Below, piece by piece: positions 37,431 through 46,689 of a stretch of DNA of 64,000 bases; position 1 is the first letter of the stretch; each line of letters starts with the position of its first letter. The DNA comes from Gammaproteobacteria bacterium (lineage in GTDB: Bacteria; Pseudomonadota; Gammaproteobacteria; Steroidobacterales; Steroidobacteraceae), in the NCBI GenBank assembly GCA_025355165.1, contig JANYAD010000104.1:41609-105608 (forward strand). The letters are read 5' to 3'. Below the pieces are notes generated by a model. That model made no database searches. It saw only the letters and a list, made by a program, of their open reading frames with translations, and was not told the origin of the DNA. The translations under genes and the position numbers were made by a program.

Positions 37431-38381
37431 CTAATGGCGCGATTTGAAATCAACGACCGCAGTGTTGCCGCCGCAGACCAGCACTCCGACACGCTCGTTC
37501 GCTGCCGGCAGATACTGACGAGAAGTAAGCGCGGCTAGCGCGGCAGCGCCGCCGGGTTCGGCAACAATGCGCAACGCGCTCCAAAGCCGGCGCTGCGCGT
37601 CCTCGATGGCCTCATCGGTCACCAGCACGGTTCTGTCGATATATCGCCGAATTACCGGGAACACCAGCGCTCCGATGCGTCGCGGCGCCAGCGATTCGGC
37701 GGCAATGCCTCCGGCCTCGGCATCCACCGGCCTGCCCGCCGCGAGTGCGCGGGTGAGCGTCGGCGCCCGGGTGGGTTCGACCGCTACGATCTTGATCCGT
37801 CCGTCATACCACGCGGCCAGTCCCGCGATGAGTCCGCCGCCGCCCACCGCCACCATGAGTGTCGTCAGATCTGCTGCCTGCTCCTCGAGTTCCAGCCCGA
37901 GGGTGCCTTGGCCGAGCATGGTTTCGCACTGATCGAAGGCATGGATCGGCAGGGCGCCCGATTGGGCGACCCAGGCTTCGCTGGCGGCGAGTGCATCCGC
38001 ATAGCATTCCCCGGCAATTACCAATTGCGCACCGTAATCAGTGATCTGTTTGATTTTCGCGGGCGAGGCGATGCTGGGCACGAAAATCTTCGCGGGTATC
38101 TTGAGCTTCATGGCTGCGAACGCCACCGCCGCTCCGTGATTGCCTCCGGATGCCGCGACGACGCCGGTACTCGGAATCTTCCTGGTCAAAAGACTGGTGA
38201 AGGCGCCGCGCGGCTTGAACGAACCGGCATGCTGGAATAGTTCCAATTTCAAAAGCAGCCGCGAAGTCGCTATGCCGAAGTCCGAGCCATCGACTTCGAT
38301 AACGGGAGTGCGCCGAACGTACGGCGCGATGGTGGCATAGGCGCAGCGAATATCTGCCGCCGTGATCGGAGGTGCTGTCAT
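37431..38381 (-). CDS. Threonine/serine dehydratase-like PLP enzyme
   Basis: Fold-type II PLP enzyme of 316 residues. The PLP Lys is Lys56 in GSFKPRGA, and the phosphate-binding loop is [10 protein letters not shown]. It lacks the ACT regulatory domain of biosynthetic IlvA and so resembles catabolic TdcB, or serine racemase-like enzymes. The product would be a 2-oxoacid. It is the first gene of a likely four-gene minus-strand unit with the molybdenum hydroxylase; whether the two functions are linked metabolically is unknown. ATG 38381. Confidence 0.88.
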   Translation of the reverse strand: MTAPPITAADIRCAYATIAPYVRRTPVIEVDGSDFGIATSRLLLKLELFQHAGSFKPRGAFTSLLTRKIPSTGVVAASGGNHGAAVAFAAMKLKIPAKIFVPSIASPAKIKQITDYGAQLVIAGECYADALAASEAWVAQSGALPIHAFDQCETMLGQGTLGLELEEQAADLTTLMVAVGGGGLIAGLAAWYDGRIKIVAVEPTRAPTLTRALAAGRPVDAEAGGIAAESLAPRRIGALVFPVIRRYIDRTVLVTDEAIEDAQRRLWSALRIVAEPGGAAALAALTSRQYLPAANERVGVLVCGGNTAVVDFKSRH

Positions 38382-38400
38382 ACAATTCCAGGCGATTGAC

Positions 38401-38429
38401 TAGTTATTCGTCTATTGGCAAACTAACTA
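38401..38429. promoter_or_regulatory. Candidate ArsR-type operator
   Basis: TAGTTA (38401-38406) and TAACTA (38424-38429) form an inverted repeat with a 17-base spacer, in the 49 bases between the divergent dehydratase and ArsR genes. It touches the ArsR start codon. Only the six-base arms match, so this is weak. Confidence 0.3.
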
Positions 38430-38430
38430 T

Positions 38431-38733
38431 ATGATTGATTTGCGCGCGATTCAAGCGATCGGTAATGGAAGGCGGCTGCAAATTCTCGAGTGGCTGAAGA
38501 AACCGCAGACCAATTTCCCACGACAGATCGATGGTGATTTGGTCAAGGACGGCGTGTGCGCGGTGCTCATTGCTGAAAAGCTCGGCATCAGCCAACCGAC
38601 CCTGAGCGAGCACATGAGAGTGCTGTGCCAGGCCAATCTGTTGCAGTCGAAGAGGATCAGGCAATGGACTTTCTATAAGCGTAACGAGGCGCATATCAAA
38701 GAGATCAAGCGCTCGATCACAGCCGGCTTGTAG
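38431..38733 (+). CDS. ArsR-family winged-helix regulator
   Basis: A 100-residue protein with the ArsR fold. The recognition helix is in DGVCAVLIAEKLGISQPTLSEHMRVL and the wing in KRIRQWTFYKRNE. Only one Cys, in the turn before the recognition helix, is visible, so a metal-sensing role is not evident. Divergent from the dehydratase and molybdenum hydroxylase unit and codirectional with the MATE pump 101 bases downstream; either could be its target. Confidence 0.87.
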   Translation: MIDLRAIQAIGNGRRLQILEWLKKPQTNFPRQIDGDLVKDGVCAVLIAEKLGISQPTLSEHMRVLCQANLLQSKRIRQWTFYKRNEAHIKEIKRSITAGL

Positions 38734-38834
38734 GAAAATGCATGCATCCACTTTACGTTGGATCGTTATCGGCATTTTTTCGCACCTTTGCGCTCGAGGT
38801 ATGGATTAAAAAGCCCGCCGTCCTGAAGGTTTGA

Positions 38835-40187
38835 ATGCAGTCGGCCATCCCTAAACGCCCGACGATATGGCAATTGGCCGCACCCTCGATAATGGCAAAT
38901 CTGATGTTTTCGATGGTCGCCATGGTGCAGACGAAATTCGTCGGTGGTTTGGGTGCGCCTGCGGTTGCTGCGGTGGGCGCGGGTCAGCGCGTGTTCTTTG
39001 CGCTGCAGGCATTGTTGATGGCGATCGGCGTCGGTACCACCGCCCTGGTGGCACGCTCGTGGGGGGCAGGCCGGCCCGAAGAGGCCAGCCGCATTACCTC
39101 ATCTTCGATCATGCTGGGCGCACTGGTCGGTCTCCTTCTCATGATCTTCGGCATGGCATTCTCGCGGCAGATCGCCGGGGTATTCGGCTTGGATGAGTAC
39201 ACCGCCCAGTTGGCATCGCATAATATTTTTTGGCTGTCGGCCTTCATTATCGGATTCGCGATCGACATTATTCTATCGAGCGCGCTGCGCGCGGCCGGCA
39301 ACGCTTGGACGCCGTTGCTCTTCGGCCTGGCGGTCAACCTGGTCAACTTGCCGCTGCTGTACGCTTTCATCTTGGGCAAATTTGGCGCGCCACGCATGGG
39401 GGCGGCGGGTGCGCCCTTTGCATCCGGTGTGTCCTTCCTGATTTGCGGCGCGGTTCTGGTGAGTTTATGGATGCGCCAGAAATTGACCATTAAATTTTAT
39501 CCCAGCGACATTTTTCAAAAGTCGCGCTATCGGCGCTTGCTGCACATTGGGTATCCCGTCGCGCTCGAACAACTGGTGCTACAGTTCGGCTTCTTTTTAT
39601 TCATGTCGCTGATCGGCCGCTACTACGGAACGGAGGCCTTTGCTGCCTATAACGTCGGTGTCAACATGCTGAACGCGGCCATGGTGGTCGGCAGCGGCTT
39701 CTCCATTGCCGGCTCCACTCTGGTCGGCCAGCATTTGGGGGCGGGCGATACGGAAGGCGCTGCCCGCAGCGGCTGGCACGCCTGCAGCATGGCGGTGGCC
39801 GCCATGTCTGTGATAGGCCTGCTCACCGTGCTGAACGCTCCGGTACTGGCCCGCTTCTTTCTGGGATCGGATGAAATCGCGGTGCTGCGCACCATGGAGT
39901 TCACTTACATCATGAGCGCCATGCTGCCTCTGCTGGGCGTGGACATGGCGATTGGCGGCTCGCTGCGCGGCGCAGGCGATACGCGATTCCCGCTCATGAC
40001 ATCCTTCCTCGGCCTGATCGGCATGCGTTGTGTGCTGGCGGCAACATTTGCTTTCTTTAAACTACCCGTGATCTGGGTGTACGGCTCCATCATCGGTGAT
40101 TACGTGCTCAAAGGAACGCTGCTCATCTGGCGATTTAAATCGGGTGAATGGAAACACTCCTTGGCAAACCGATTGCCTAGAACCTAA
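38835..40187 (+). CDS. MATE-family multidrug/toxin efflux transporter
   Basis: A 450-residue, 12-helix transporter of the MATE family (cation antiport of drugs or metabolites). The two pseudo-symmetric halves are seen: AAPSIMANLMFSMVAMVQTKF in the first and HIGYPVALEQLVLQFGFFLF in the second. The conserved ALRAAGNAWTPLLFGLAVNL and GSLRGAGDTRFPLMTSFLGL segments are present. ATG 38835, ribosome site GAAGG. The MDR reductase starts 9 bases after it, so the two form an operon. Confidence 0.92.
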   Translation: MQSAIPKRPTIWQLAAPSIMANLMFSMVAMVQTKFVGGLGAPAVAAVGAGQRVFFALQALLMAIGVGTTALVARSWGAGRPEEASRITSSSIMLGALVGLLLMIFGMAFSRQIAGVFGLDEYTAQLASHNIFWLSAFIIGFAIDIILSSALRAAGNAWTPLLFGLAVNLVNLPLLYAFILGKFGAPRMGAAGAPFASGVSFLICGAVLVSLWMRQKLTIKFYPSDIFQKSRYRRLLHIGYPVALEQLVLQFGFFLFMSLIGRYYGTEAFAAYNVGVNMLNAAMVVGSGFSIAGSTLVGQHLGAGDTEGAARSGWHACSMAVAAMSVIGLLTVLNAPVLARFFLGSDEIAVLRTMEFTYIMSAMLPLLGVDMAIGGSLRGAGDTRFPLMTSFLGLIGMRCVLAATFAFFKLPVIWVYGSIIGDYVLKGTLLIWRFKSGEWKHSLANRLPRT

Positions 40188-40196
40188 AGGATAAAT

Positions 40197-41186
40197 ATGC
40201 GAAGCAAAGAAGTGCATCTGATCGAACGGCCGCAGGGGCTGCCTACCCTTGCGCAATTTAGAATTGCACAGACCGAGCTCGCTGATCCCGCCGAAGGGGA
40301 GTTGTTGGTGCAAAACATCTACCTGTCGGTCGATCCGGCAATGCGTCCGAGGCTGGCCGGAGCTGCGGCCCTCAATGAGGCAATGATGGGCGGCGCCATC
40401 GGACGCGTGCTCAAGTCCCGCAACCTGCTCTTTAAGGAAGGCGAGATCGTGGAATCGATGAATGGTTTCCGTGAATATTTCATTTCGGATGGCAAAGGCC
40501 TGTCCACGCTTAAGCCGGACGGCATGCCTCTGGTTGCCTACATGAGCGTTCTCGGATTGACGGGCCTGACCGCTTACGGCGGACTCTTGATTATCGGTGC
40601 ACTGAAGGAGGGCGAGAATGTGTTCGTTTCAGCCGCCGCCGGCGCGGTAGGAAGCGTGGCGGCGCAGATCGCGAAAATTAAAGGCTGTTATGTGATCGGT
40701 AGCGCCGGATCGGACGAGAAATGCCGTTGGCTCAAGGATGATCTGGGACTCGATGCCGCCATCAATTATAAGAAAGGGGAACTGCGCACCTCGCTCAAAG
40801 CCGCGGCACCAAACGGCATCGACGTGTACTTCGAAAACGTGGGCGGCGAGCATCTCAATGCCGCGCTGCCGCGTATGAATGCATTAGGGCGCATTGCCGT
40901 TTGCGGAATGATCTCTGCCTACAACAATTTTGGCGCGGTCTCAGAGCCTGTGACCACGCTTTCCAATATGATTTATAACCGCTTGACGATGAGAGGGTTC
41001 GTTTTCTACGAATTCGAATCCAAGCGCGCGCAGTTCCTGGCGGATATGAAAGGCTGGATCAACGCAGGGCGCCTGAAGTATCGCACCACGATTTTACGCG
41101 ACATCGAACAAGCTCCGGCCGCCTTGATCGGCCTGTTCACCGGCATGAACACCGGCAAAATGGTGGTACAACTGGCCGAAGGCTAG
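40197..41186 (+). CDS. NADP-dependent MDR oxidoreductase (LTB4 12-hydroxydehydrogenase/PtgR-type)
   Basis: A zinc-free medium-chain dehydrogenase/reductase of 329 residues, the family that reduces enone double bonds. Family segments are LSVDPAMRPRL, MPLVAYMSVLGLTGLTAYGGL, the cofactor-binding VSAAAGAVGSVAAQIAK, and FENVGGEHLNAALPRM. ATG 40197 is preceded by AAAGG. The stop overlaps that of the acetamidase on the other strand by 3 bases within CTAG. Probable operon partner of the MATE gene. Confidence 0.92.
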   Translation: MRSKEVHLIERPQGLPTLAQFRIAQTELADPAEGELLVQNIYLSVDPAMRPRLAGAAALNEAMMGGAIGRVLKSRNLLFKEGEIVESMNGFREYFISDGKGLSTLKPDGMPLVAYMSVLGLTGLTAYGGLLIIGALKEGENVFVSAAAGAVGSVAAQIAKIKGCYVIGSAGSDEKCRWLKDDLGLDAAINYKKGELRTSLKAAAPNGIDVYFENVGGEHLNAALPRMNALGRIAVCGMISAYNNFGAVSEPVTTLSNMIYNRLTMRGFVFYEFESKRAQFLADMKGWINAGRLKYRTTILRDIEQAPAALIGLFTGMNTGKMVVQLAEG

Positions 41187-42298
41187 TGTGCAGGCGGCTT
41201 GTAATTGACGAACACTGATTTTGGAATCAGACAGTGCACGCCTTTGCGGATATCGACCACTTGAGACACGCGGCAATCGCCCACGATGGAGGCCAAAGCA
41301 TAGGCCTCCTCGCGGCTCATCGGCACCACGCTCTGCGTCGACAGCCAATTAACGGTCTGATCGACCGCAATTTTCATCGCCGTGTTCAGATCCTCATCGA
41401 AGCCCATGAACACCCAATTGGTCTGGTTCTCGGCCCATGGCCACTCGGTTTTCAATCCTTTGCGCACGATGGGCTTGATTTCGATTTCCTTGTAGGAGCA
41501 CTCCAGCGCCGTAAGATTCACCTCGCCGTTGCCCTGGCGGCAATGTGAATCTCCGGTCCATATCAAACCACCTCTTTGAAATACCGGCAGATACAGCGTG
41601 GAACCGGCTTGAAGCTCGTTGACATCCATGTTGGAGCCGTTCTTCCAAGGCCGCAGCGTGCTGGTGCGTCCCTTTGAGTCCTTGATCGGCGGACCCGCTC
41701 TGGCGTCCGGCTCATTTGGATCGACGCCCACCGCAAAGGTCCCGGGGAACGGCGCCAAGTCAATGACTATTCCGGGCTTGAACTGAGTCTGCATCTTGGC
41801 CAGGTCCAATTTGTAGTAGCGGACAAAGCCTTCCGGGAATTCAGGCGCTAGTTGCCCGACGGTGGGGAACTCTTTGCCGGGAATGTTGAAATTGTAGCCG
41901 TCCTGCTTGGGCACAATCTTGATGATGTGGATTTCCAGGGTGTCGCCAGGCTCCGCACCCTGCACATAAACGGGTCCGGTAATGGAGTGCGGGCCGCCGC
42001 CCGGATTTTCCTTGCGCAGCTTGACGATCTCATCCATCGGGACGCCGGGCTTGATCTGCCCGAGTGCGTGCGGCAGGGTTTCAATGGATACGGTATCCCC
42101 TGATTTCATGGTGACCCTGGGCTTCTCGTTAATGTCATACCAACCCCACTGCACATTTTCAGGGGTTGCCGGGAGCACGTAGTGTTTCGATGCGGCGTTG
42201 TCTTCGGCGCTCGCTTGCGCAACAAGACTCAGAGTCAATGCGGCCGCTGCGTACAGGGTGGCGGATGTCTTGCTGGCGTGCCTGGCGTGCAGATTCAT
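41183..42298 (-). CDS. Exported acetamidase/formamidase family protein
   Basis: FmdA/AmdA-family amide hydrolase of 371 residues with a Sec signal (ATLYAAAALTLSLVAQASAEDN), so it is periplasmic. Family sequences seen are GPVYVQGAEPGDTLEIHI, GVDPNEPDARAGPPIKDSKG, and LIWTGDSHCRQGNGEVNLTALEC. The ATG at 42298 has AAGG 6 bases upstream; an ATG two codons before it lies against that site. It stands alone, convergent with the MDR gene (shared CTAG) and divergent from the tautomerase. Family members are usually cytoplasmic, so export is notable. Confidence 0.87.
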   Translation of the reverse strand: MNLHARHASKTSATLYAAAALTLSLVAQASAEDNAASKHYVLPATPENVQWGWYDINEKPRVTMKSGDTVSIETLPHALGQIKPGVPMDEIVKLRKENPGGGPHSITGPVYVQGAEPGDTLEIHIIKIVPKQDGYNFNIPGKEFPTVGQLAPEFPEGFVRYYKLDLAKMQTQFKPGIVIDLAPFPGTFAVGVDPNEPDARAGPPIKDSKGRTSTLRPWKNGSNMDVNELQAGSTLYLPVFQRGGLIWTGDSHCRQGNGEVNLTALECSYKEIEIKPIVRKGLKTEWPWAENQTNWVFMGFDEDLNTAMKIAVDQTVNWLSTQSVVPMSREEAYALASIVGDCRVSQVVDIRKGVHCLIPKSVFVNYKPPAH

Positions 42299-42428
42299 AA
42301 GCATCCTTCTTCAAATAGATGAGAATTTCGATAGCTTGACCGATTCTGTCACATTGCAATAGCACTGCGTAGGGGAGTCGAGCGACCCTATAATCGCATT
42401 GCAGCCCAACGAAACATTGGAGATCAAC

Positions 42429-42818
42429 ATGCCTTTGGTAAGAATCGCGTTTCGCGAAGGCAAAACAGCGACGTATCGACGAGCGGTCGCCGATGGGGTG
42501 CATGCGGCCCTGTTGGAATCAGCCAGCGTTCCGGAGCAGGATCGGTTTCAGGTGTTGACGGACCATGCGCCCGCCGACCTGATTTACGATCCCAGTTACT
42601 TAGGGATAAATCGAAGCGACGACATTGTGGTCATCCAGATCACGCTTAATCAGCGCACGCAGCAGGTCAAGCTGGCGCTCTATCAGTCCATCGCCGCGAA
42701 GCTGGCGAAAAATCCCGGAGTGAGGCCTCAGGATGTGCTGATTTCCTTGGTGACCGTCATGCCCGAAGATTGGTCGTTCGGCCAGGGCAAAGCGCAATAC
42801 GTCAAAAGTGAATCTTAG
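42429..42818 (+). CDS. Tautomerase family protein
   Basis: A 129-residue protein with the tautomerase hallmark, Pro directly after the initiator Met (MPLVRIAFREG), which acts as catalytic base. The body matches the longer tautomerase type with YRRAVADGVHAALLES and LISLVTVMPEDWSFG. An upstream in-frame start would bury Pro2 and is rejected. Substrate unknown. Last host gene before the secretion island. Confidence 0.88.
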   Translation: MPLVRIAFREGKTATYRRAVADGVHAALLESASVPEQDRFQVLTDHAPADLIYDPSYLGINRSDDIVVIQITLNQRTQQVKLALYQSIAAKLAKNPGVRPQDVLISLVTVMPEDWSFGQGKAQYVKSES

Positions 42819-42920
42819 CAAAGGCGGCACATAATCCAATTCTAGTTCCTCACTGCTCCGAGCAGAATGTGCCCCGCGACCTGGACTTCAGGCCGCGTAA
42901 CACAACCTTTAGGAGTACAC

Positions 42921-43319
42921 ATGAACAGCTTTACCATCACCGCGGTCGGCAATCTTGCAAACGAGCCGGAACTAGCCCTGAAAGGCGATGCGAGATATGC
43001 AAAAATTTGTCTTGTAGGAAACGACTATGCCGGCATGGATGAGGATGGCAAGGCACGCGAAGCCGTGACCAGCGTTTATTTCGTCGCCTTCGAGTCTCTG
43101 GGCGAAGCGCTCGCGAAGCATGCCCGCATTGGCGATCAACTCATTCTTCAAGCCCAGGTGCGATCCAACAATTGGACCGACAAGCACGGCGAGAAACGCT
43201 ACGACTACTCTTTCGTGATCCAAAATTTTCGTTTCGGCGCCCCGGGCAAGGCGAAGCGCGAAGAGCTGGCTGCGCGGGACGGGGAGAATGAAACCGAACT
43301 GCTAGAGACGGAAATTTGA
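42921..43319 (+). CDS. Single-stranded-DNA-binding protein of the island
   Basis: A 132-residue OB-fold SSB relative. Seen are ITAVGNLANEPEL, the strand YFVAFESLGEALAKHARIGD and the RSNNWTDKHGEKRYDYSF loop with aromatic residues for ssDNA stacking. The C-terminus is acidic (ENETELLETEI) but lacks the conserved DDDIPF-type tail of chromosomal SSB. It fits the SSB-like proteins of conjugative elements. ATG 42921 with AGGAG upstream. The virB genes follow on the same strand after 46 bases. Confidence 0.85.
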   Translation: MNSFTITAVGNLANEPELALKGDARYAKICLVGNDYAGMDEDGKAREAVTSVYFVAFESLGEALAKHARIGDQLILQAQVRSNNWTDKHGEKRYDYSFVIQNFRFGAPGKAKREELAARDGENETELLETEI

Positions 43320-43365
43320 TGTAAGCAACCCGCGCCAATTTACTTTACGGAAAAGGAATTCCGAC

Positions 43366-43680
43366 ATGCACCACCTCCTCCCCGCGCGCGTCAACGCCAT
43401 GCGCATCGCGTCGGCCTCTTTGCTCATCATGCTCGTGACATGCGCACCCGATTTGGCGCTGGCGCAAGCCTCGCCGTTCATGACGGGCGCGAGCTCATTG
43501 CAAACGAACATTCTCGCGTGGTTGACACCGGTCGCCATCATTCTGGTCATGGTGCTTGGCGGGATGGCCATGGCAAATCGCATGTCGTGGGGGTGGTGCA
43601 TCGGCGCGATTCTGGGAATAGCCATCGGTTTTGGGGCACCGCAGATTGTCGCCTGGGTGCGCGGAATGTTCGGCGTTTAG
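43366..43680 (+). CDS. virB2: VirB2 / TrbC-type pilin
   Basis: Major pilus subunit precursor of 104 residues. An N-terminal leader (about residues 1-34, hydrophobic SASLLIMLVTCAPDLALAQ) is followed by two transmembrane segments: LQTNILAWLTPVAIILVMVL, then WCIGAILGIAIGFGAPQIV. This is the family's standard layout. ATG 43366 with AAGGAA upstream. virB3 begins 8 bases after it. Confidence 0.88.
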   Translation: MHHLLPARVNAMRIASASLLIMLVTCAPDLALAQASPFMTGASSLQTNILAWLTPVAIILVMVLGGMAMANRMSWGWCIGAILGIAIGFGAPQIVAWVRGMFGV

Positions 43681-43688
43681 GAGCGCGC

Positions 43689-44039
43689 ATGAGCAATCTC
43701 AATAGCGGCCTCACGGCAGACCCGCTCTTCGTCGGTGCGACTCGGCCATCGATGCGTTGGGGAGTGACGTATTCGGCGCTGCTGTTCAACATGGTGTTTA
43801 CGATGGAGGCGTTTCTTCTGACGAAGAATTTGCTTACGTTGTTGCTGTGCGCGCCCATTCATGGCGTAAGCATGCTGCTGTGTGCTCGGGATGCGCGATT
43901 CTTCGATCTCGTCCTGCTCTGGGGGCGAACCCGATTGCCGGCGCTGCTCGCCAATCTGCGCTTCTGGAAAGCCAGCAGTTACTCGCCGCTGGCAATCGAT
44001 CTGCCCAACCCGCGCGGGCGCCGAACTGAAAGCCCGTAA
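43689..44039 (+). CDS. virB3: VirB3 inner-membrane protein
   Basis: A 116-residue component of the inner-membrane complex. The N-terminal LTADPLFVGATRPSMRWGVTY segment is typical of VirB3. Two hydrophobic helices follow (ALLFNMVFTMEAFLL and LLTLLLCAPIHGVSMLL), and a C-terminal tail. The AGGAG overlapping the virB2 stop gives the ATG at 43689; an in-frame extension upstream overlaps virB2 and is not used. The virB4 fragment begins 2 bases later, the usual order. Confidence 0.9.
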   Translation: MSNLNSGLTADPLFVGATRPSMRWGVTYSALLFNMVFTMEAFLLTKNLLTLLLCAPIHGVSMLLCARDARFFDLVLLWGRTRLPALLANLRFWKASSYSPLAIDLPNPRGRRTESP

Positions 44040-44041
44040 CC

Positions 44042-44245
44042 ATGCCAAGACTCCGGAACTCGGCAACACTGCACCGCGAGATCAGCGCCGCAGAGCGGAT
44101 CACTTACACGGCACACGTGGCGCGCTCCGTGGTCCGGATCGTCTATGGAAATTACGTTCAGGCATTTCGGCTCGGTGCCGCCAGCTTCGAGAGCATTGAC
44201 GATGAGGCATTGAACAATTGGCATAAACGGCTGAAGAGCCTTTGA
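44042..44245 (+). pseudogene. Truncated 5' end of a virB4 gene
   Basis: This 67-residue frame is colinear with the first 60-70 residues of the full virB4 downstream. It shares ISAAERITYTAHVA against MTAAERIPYAAHVA, and FRLGAASFES against FRLAGASFET. LNNWHKRLKSL then ends at a TGA where the full copy continues with WRNI. The two copies differ at many positions, so this is not a recent duplication. It marks the left edge of the cargo segment and directly follows virB3, where virB4 belongs. No ATPase motifs remain. Confidence 0.85.
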
Positions 44246-44287
44246 TATCTTGGAGATGTGCGGTCGTCCGCGACGGTTAATTAAACG

Positions 44288-46260
44288 TTAGTTCGACTTG
44301 CTCTTGTGCTGCGCCGCCACTTCCGCCGGCGTCGACAGACCCACCTTCTTGCAAAGCGCCGCCATTCGCGGATCGTCCTTGTATCGCAGGATGAAGGGGT
44401 CATAGAGAAGCCTGCGACCCCGCTCTCGCGCTGGCGCTAGGCTCGATCGAGCCACGCAAAGGTCGACTCCGCATCGTTACGCAACGCGTACGCTTGCGCG
44501 ATTTCGTAGGCGGCGCCGTCGGCACCCTCATCGATCAGCGTCTTGAGTGCCGCATCGGCGGCACTCCGGTCGCTGCCGATCTGACGGGCTAGGGCGAGCG
44601 TCATGTCCCGCAACCAGCCGGCCGGCACCTGCTGTGCGACAGCCAGAGCCGCTTGCGCCTGGCCACGTTGGATTTCGATGATCGCGAGCTGCGTTTGATA
44701 GCCGGCGGCATGCGGCTGCAGCTCGATGGCTCGGCGCACTGCGTGTTCAGCTTCATCGAGCCGGCTGAGTCCCGAGAGAAAGATCGCAAGCCAGTTGTAC
44801 CAGCTCGCGCGCAGCGGCTTGGTGTTGAGCGCCGCCCGGGTAAGGCCGATAGCCTGCTCGACCTCGCCCAACGCGGCGAGTTGAAGCCCCAGCGCGAACT
44901 TCACGGAGCCGTCACTCGGTGCGAGTTCGATAGCCCGCTGAAACTCCGCTTGCGCCCCGCGCCAGTTGAATTCGGTAAACTGCAGGAGGGAGCCTCGAAT
45001 AACATGCACCGCCGCCATGTTGGGAGCCAGGCTGAGCGCGCGCGCAACAGCCGTGCGTGCCATGCCGTACGCCTCCTGCGCCGCTTCGCCCTCGACAAAG
45101 CCTTCACCGAGACCAGCCCAGGACTGAGCCAGCCCACACCATGCGAGTGCGTAGCGCGGGTCGATCTGCGTCGCGCCGGTGTAGTACTCGATGGCCCTGC
45201 GCAAATCGGCTTCCGTTGCACGGTCGTAATAGAACCGGCCCTGCAGCACGGCATTGTAGGCATCAAGGTCGCCGTTTGGCGGTCGGTCAGCCTGCTCCGC
45301 TGCGTGCTCGGCGGGCAGGAGCTTCGCGTGAAGCGCCTGGGCTACAGCGCGGGTGATTTGATCGTGTAGGGCAAAGAGATCCTCGTAAGGGCGATCGTAG
45401 CGTTGCGACCACTGCAGAGTCCCATCGGCAGTGTCGATGAGCTCGGCGCTAACCCGGATCATGTCTCCGGCCTTGCGAAAGCTCCCCTCGAGCAGATGCG
45501 CCACTCCAAGCTTCGCCCCAATGCTGCGGCTGTCCTCCTTGGAATCCCTGAACTGAAATGACGAGCTGCGTCCGATCACCTTCAGTCCCGGAAACTGCCC
45601 GAGCGCTGTGATCAGATCCTCGGAGATTGCGTCCGAGAAGTACTGTTGCTTCGCATCACCGCTCTCGTTCGCGAGCGGCAGCACCGCGACCGACTGTGCG
45701 GGCGGAACGAACTTAGCGGTCCACGGCTTCTCGATGAAGAAATAGGCAGCGACTGCAATCAGCACAACCCCCAATACTGCGGGCAGCAGACGCGAAGACC
45801 TCCTCGGGGTTACTGCCGCCGATCTGCGGCCCATCGTGGGCACGGCAGCGGGTTTCCCCGACAGGAGCTTCTGGATACGCGTTACAAACTCGGGCGGTGT
45901 CTCGCCTGCGGGCAAGTACGTCCACTGCACCGACCGGAATGCATCCGGGACCAGCGCTTCCCGGTCTCCCGTTCCGTCGATGACCACGGGCACGAGGAAG
46001 ACCTTCTGCTCGGCCATGTCGTGGCTACGATCGATCGCCAGCTTCCATTCGCGGCGAAAGTACCCTTCGAGCCGCTCCTGGGTGCGTTGGGAAATGATCG
46101 GGATGAACAACGAGCAGTCTTGGATCTCGTGGCGGATCTTCTGATCCCGCGCATCCCCGCCACGAAGCTCGCTTTGATCGAGGAAAACCTCGATGCCGCC
46201 CGCTCGCAGGGCCTCGCAAATCTTCTGGGCCGCCTCGCCGTCCTGAGAGGCGTAGCTCAT
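44288..46260 (-). pseudogene. TIR - TolB/FlgO-like - TPR protein, damaged at both ends
   Basis: The intact part (607 codons to a TAG at 44437) has these domains in order. A TIR-like domain with AGGIEVFLDQSELRGGDARDQ and SLFIPIISQRTQERLEGYFRREW covers residues 1-150. One transmembrane helix lies near 175-192. A FlgO/TolB N-like domain follows with VAVLPLANESGDAKQQYFSD, and TPRs from about 340. The 5' end starts at SYASQD, without the first beta strand of TIR domains. At the 3' end the TAG replaces an expected Tyr codon. A one-base loss near 44400-44415 shifts the frame, after which YDPFILRYKDDPRMAAL and about 30 residues more continue to a TAA at 44288. It is probably non-functional. Confidence 0.8.
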
Positions 46261-46266
46261 GTCTCG

Positions 46267-46689
46267 GTGCGAATCGTGCTCGATACGTCCGTGCTCGTGG
46301 CGGGTCTGCGAAGTCGCCTGGGCGCGAGCAACCAGGTCCTGGTCGCTGTGGCTGAAAGACGCTGCATCGCTCTCATCACCACGGCACTGTTTCTCGAGTA
46401 CGAAGCCGTGCTGCTGCGCGCGGAGCAGCAACTCGTAACGGGCCTAAATCCGTCCGACATAGAAGGATTCCTTTCGGCTCTAGCGGGCGCTGCCGAAGAT
46501 GTTGAAGTCAATTTTCTTTGGCGCCCGCAACTTCGCGATCCAGCCGACGAGCTCGTGCTCGAGGCCGCCGTGAATGGCAGGTCTGAGGCAATAGTTACGC
46601 ACAACGTCACCGACTTCCGGGTCGGCGCCAAGCGATTTGGAGTTTCGACGCGGACACCGGCCGAGTTCCTGAAGGAGTTGCGAAAGTGA
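46267..46689 (+). CDS. PIN-domain toxin (VapC-like, PIN_3 type)
   Basis: A putative RNase toxin of 140 residues. Acidic active-site residues are seen in VRIVLDTSVLVAGL, LEYEAVLLR, and RDPADELVLEAAVNG, with the terminal THNVTDF. The start is uncertain: GTG 46267, 6 bases from the ATG of the damaged TIR gene on the other strand. The antitoxin follows with a GTGA overlap, the toxin-first order found in this PIN group. Its promoter must lie inside the TIR remnant or further left. Confidence 0.85.
   Translation: MRIVLDTSVLVAGLRSRLGASNQVLVAVAERRCIALITTALFLEYEAVLLRAEQQLVTGLNPSDIEGFLSALAGAAEDVEVNFLWRPQLRDPADELVLEAAVNGRSEAIVTHNVTDFRVGAKRFGVSTRTPAEFLKELRK

Noticed and set aside
44288..46260. An active TIR anti-phage defence system
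   Set aside because: The gene lacks the first TIR strand, stops early and carries a frameshift, and its TPR/TolB-like build is as common in signalling proteins; treated as a pseudogene.
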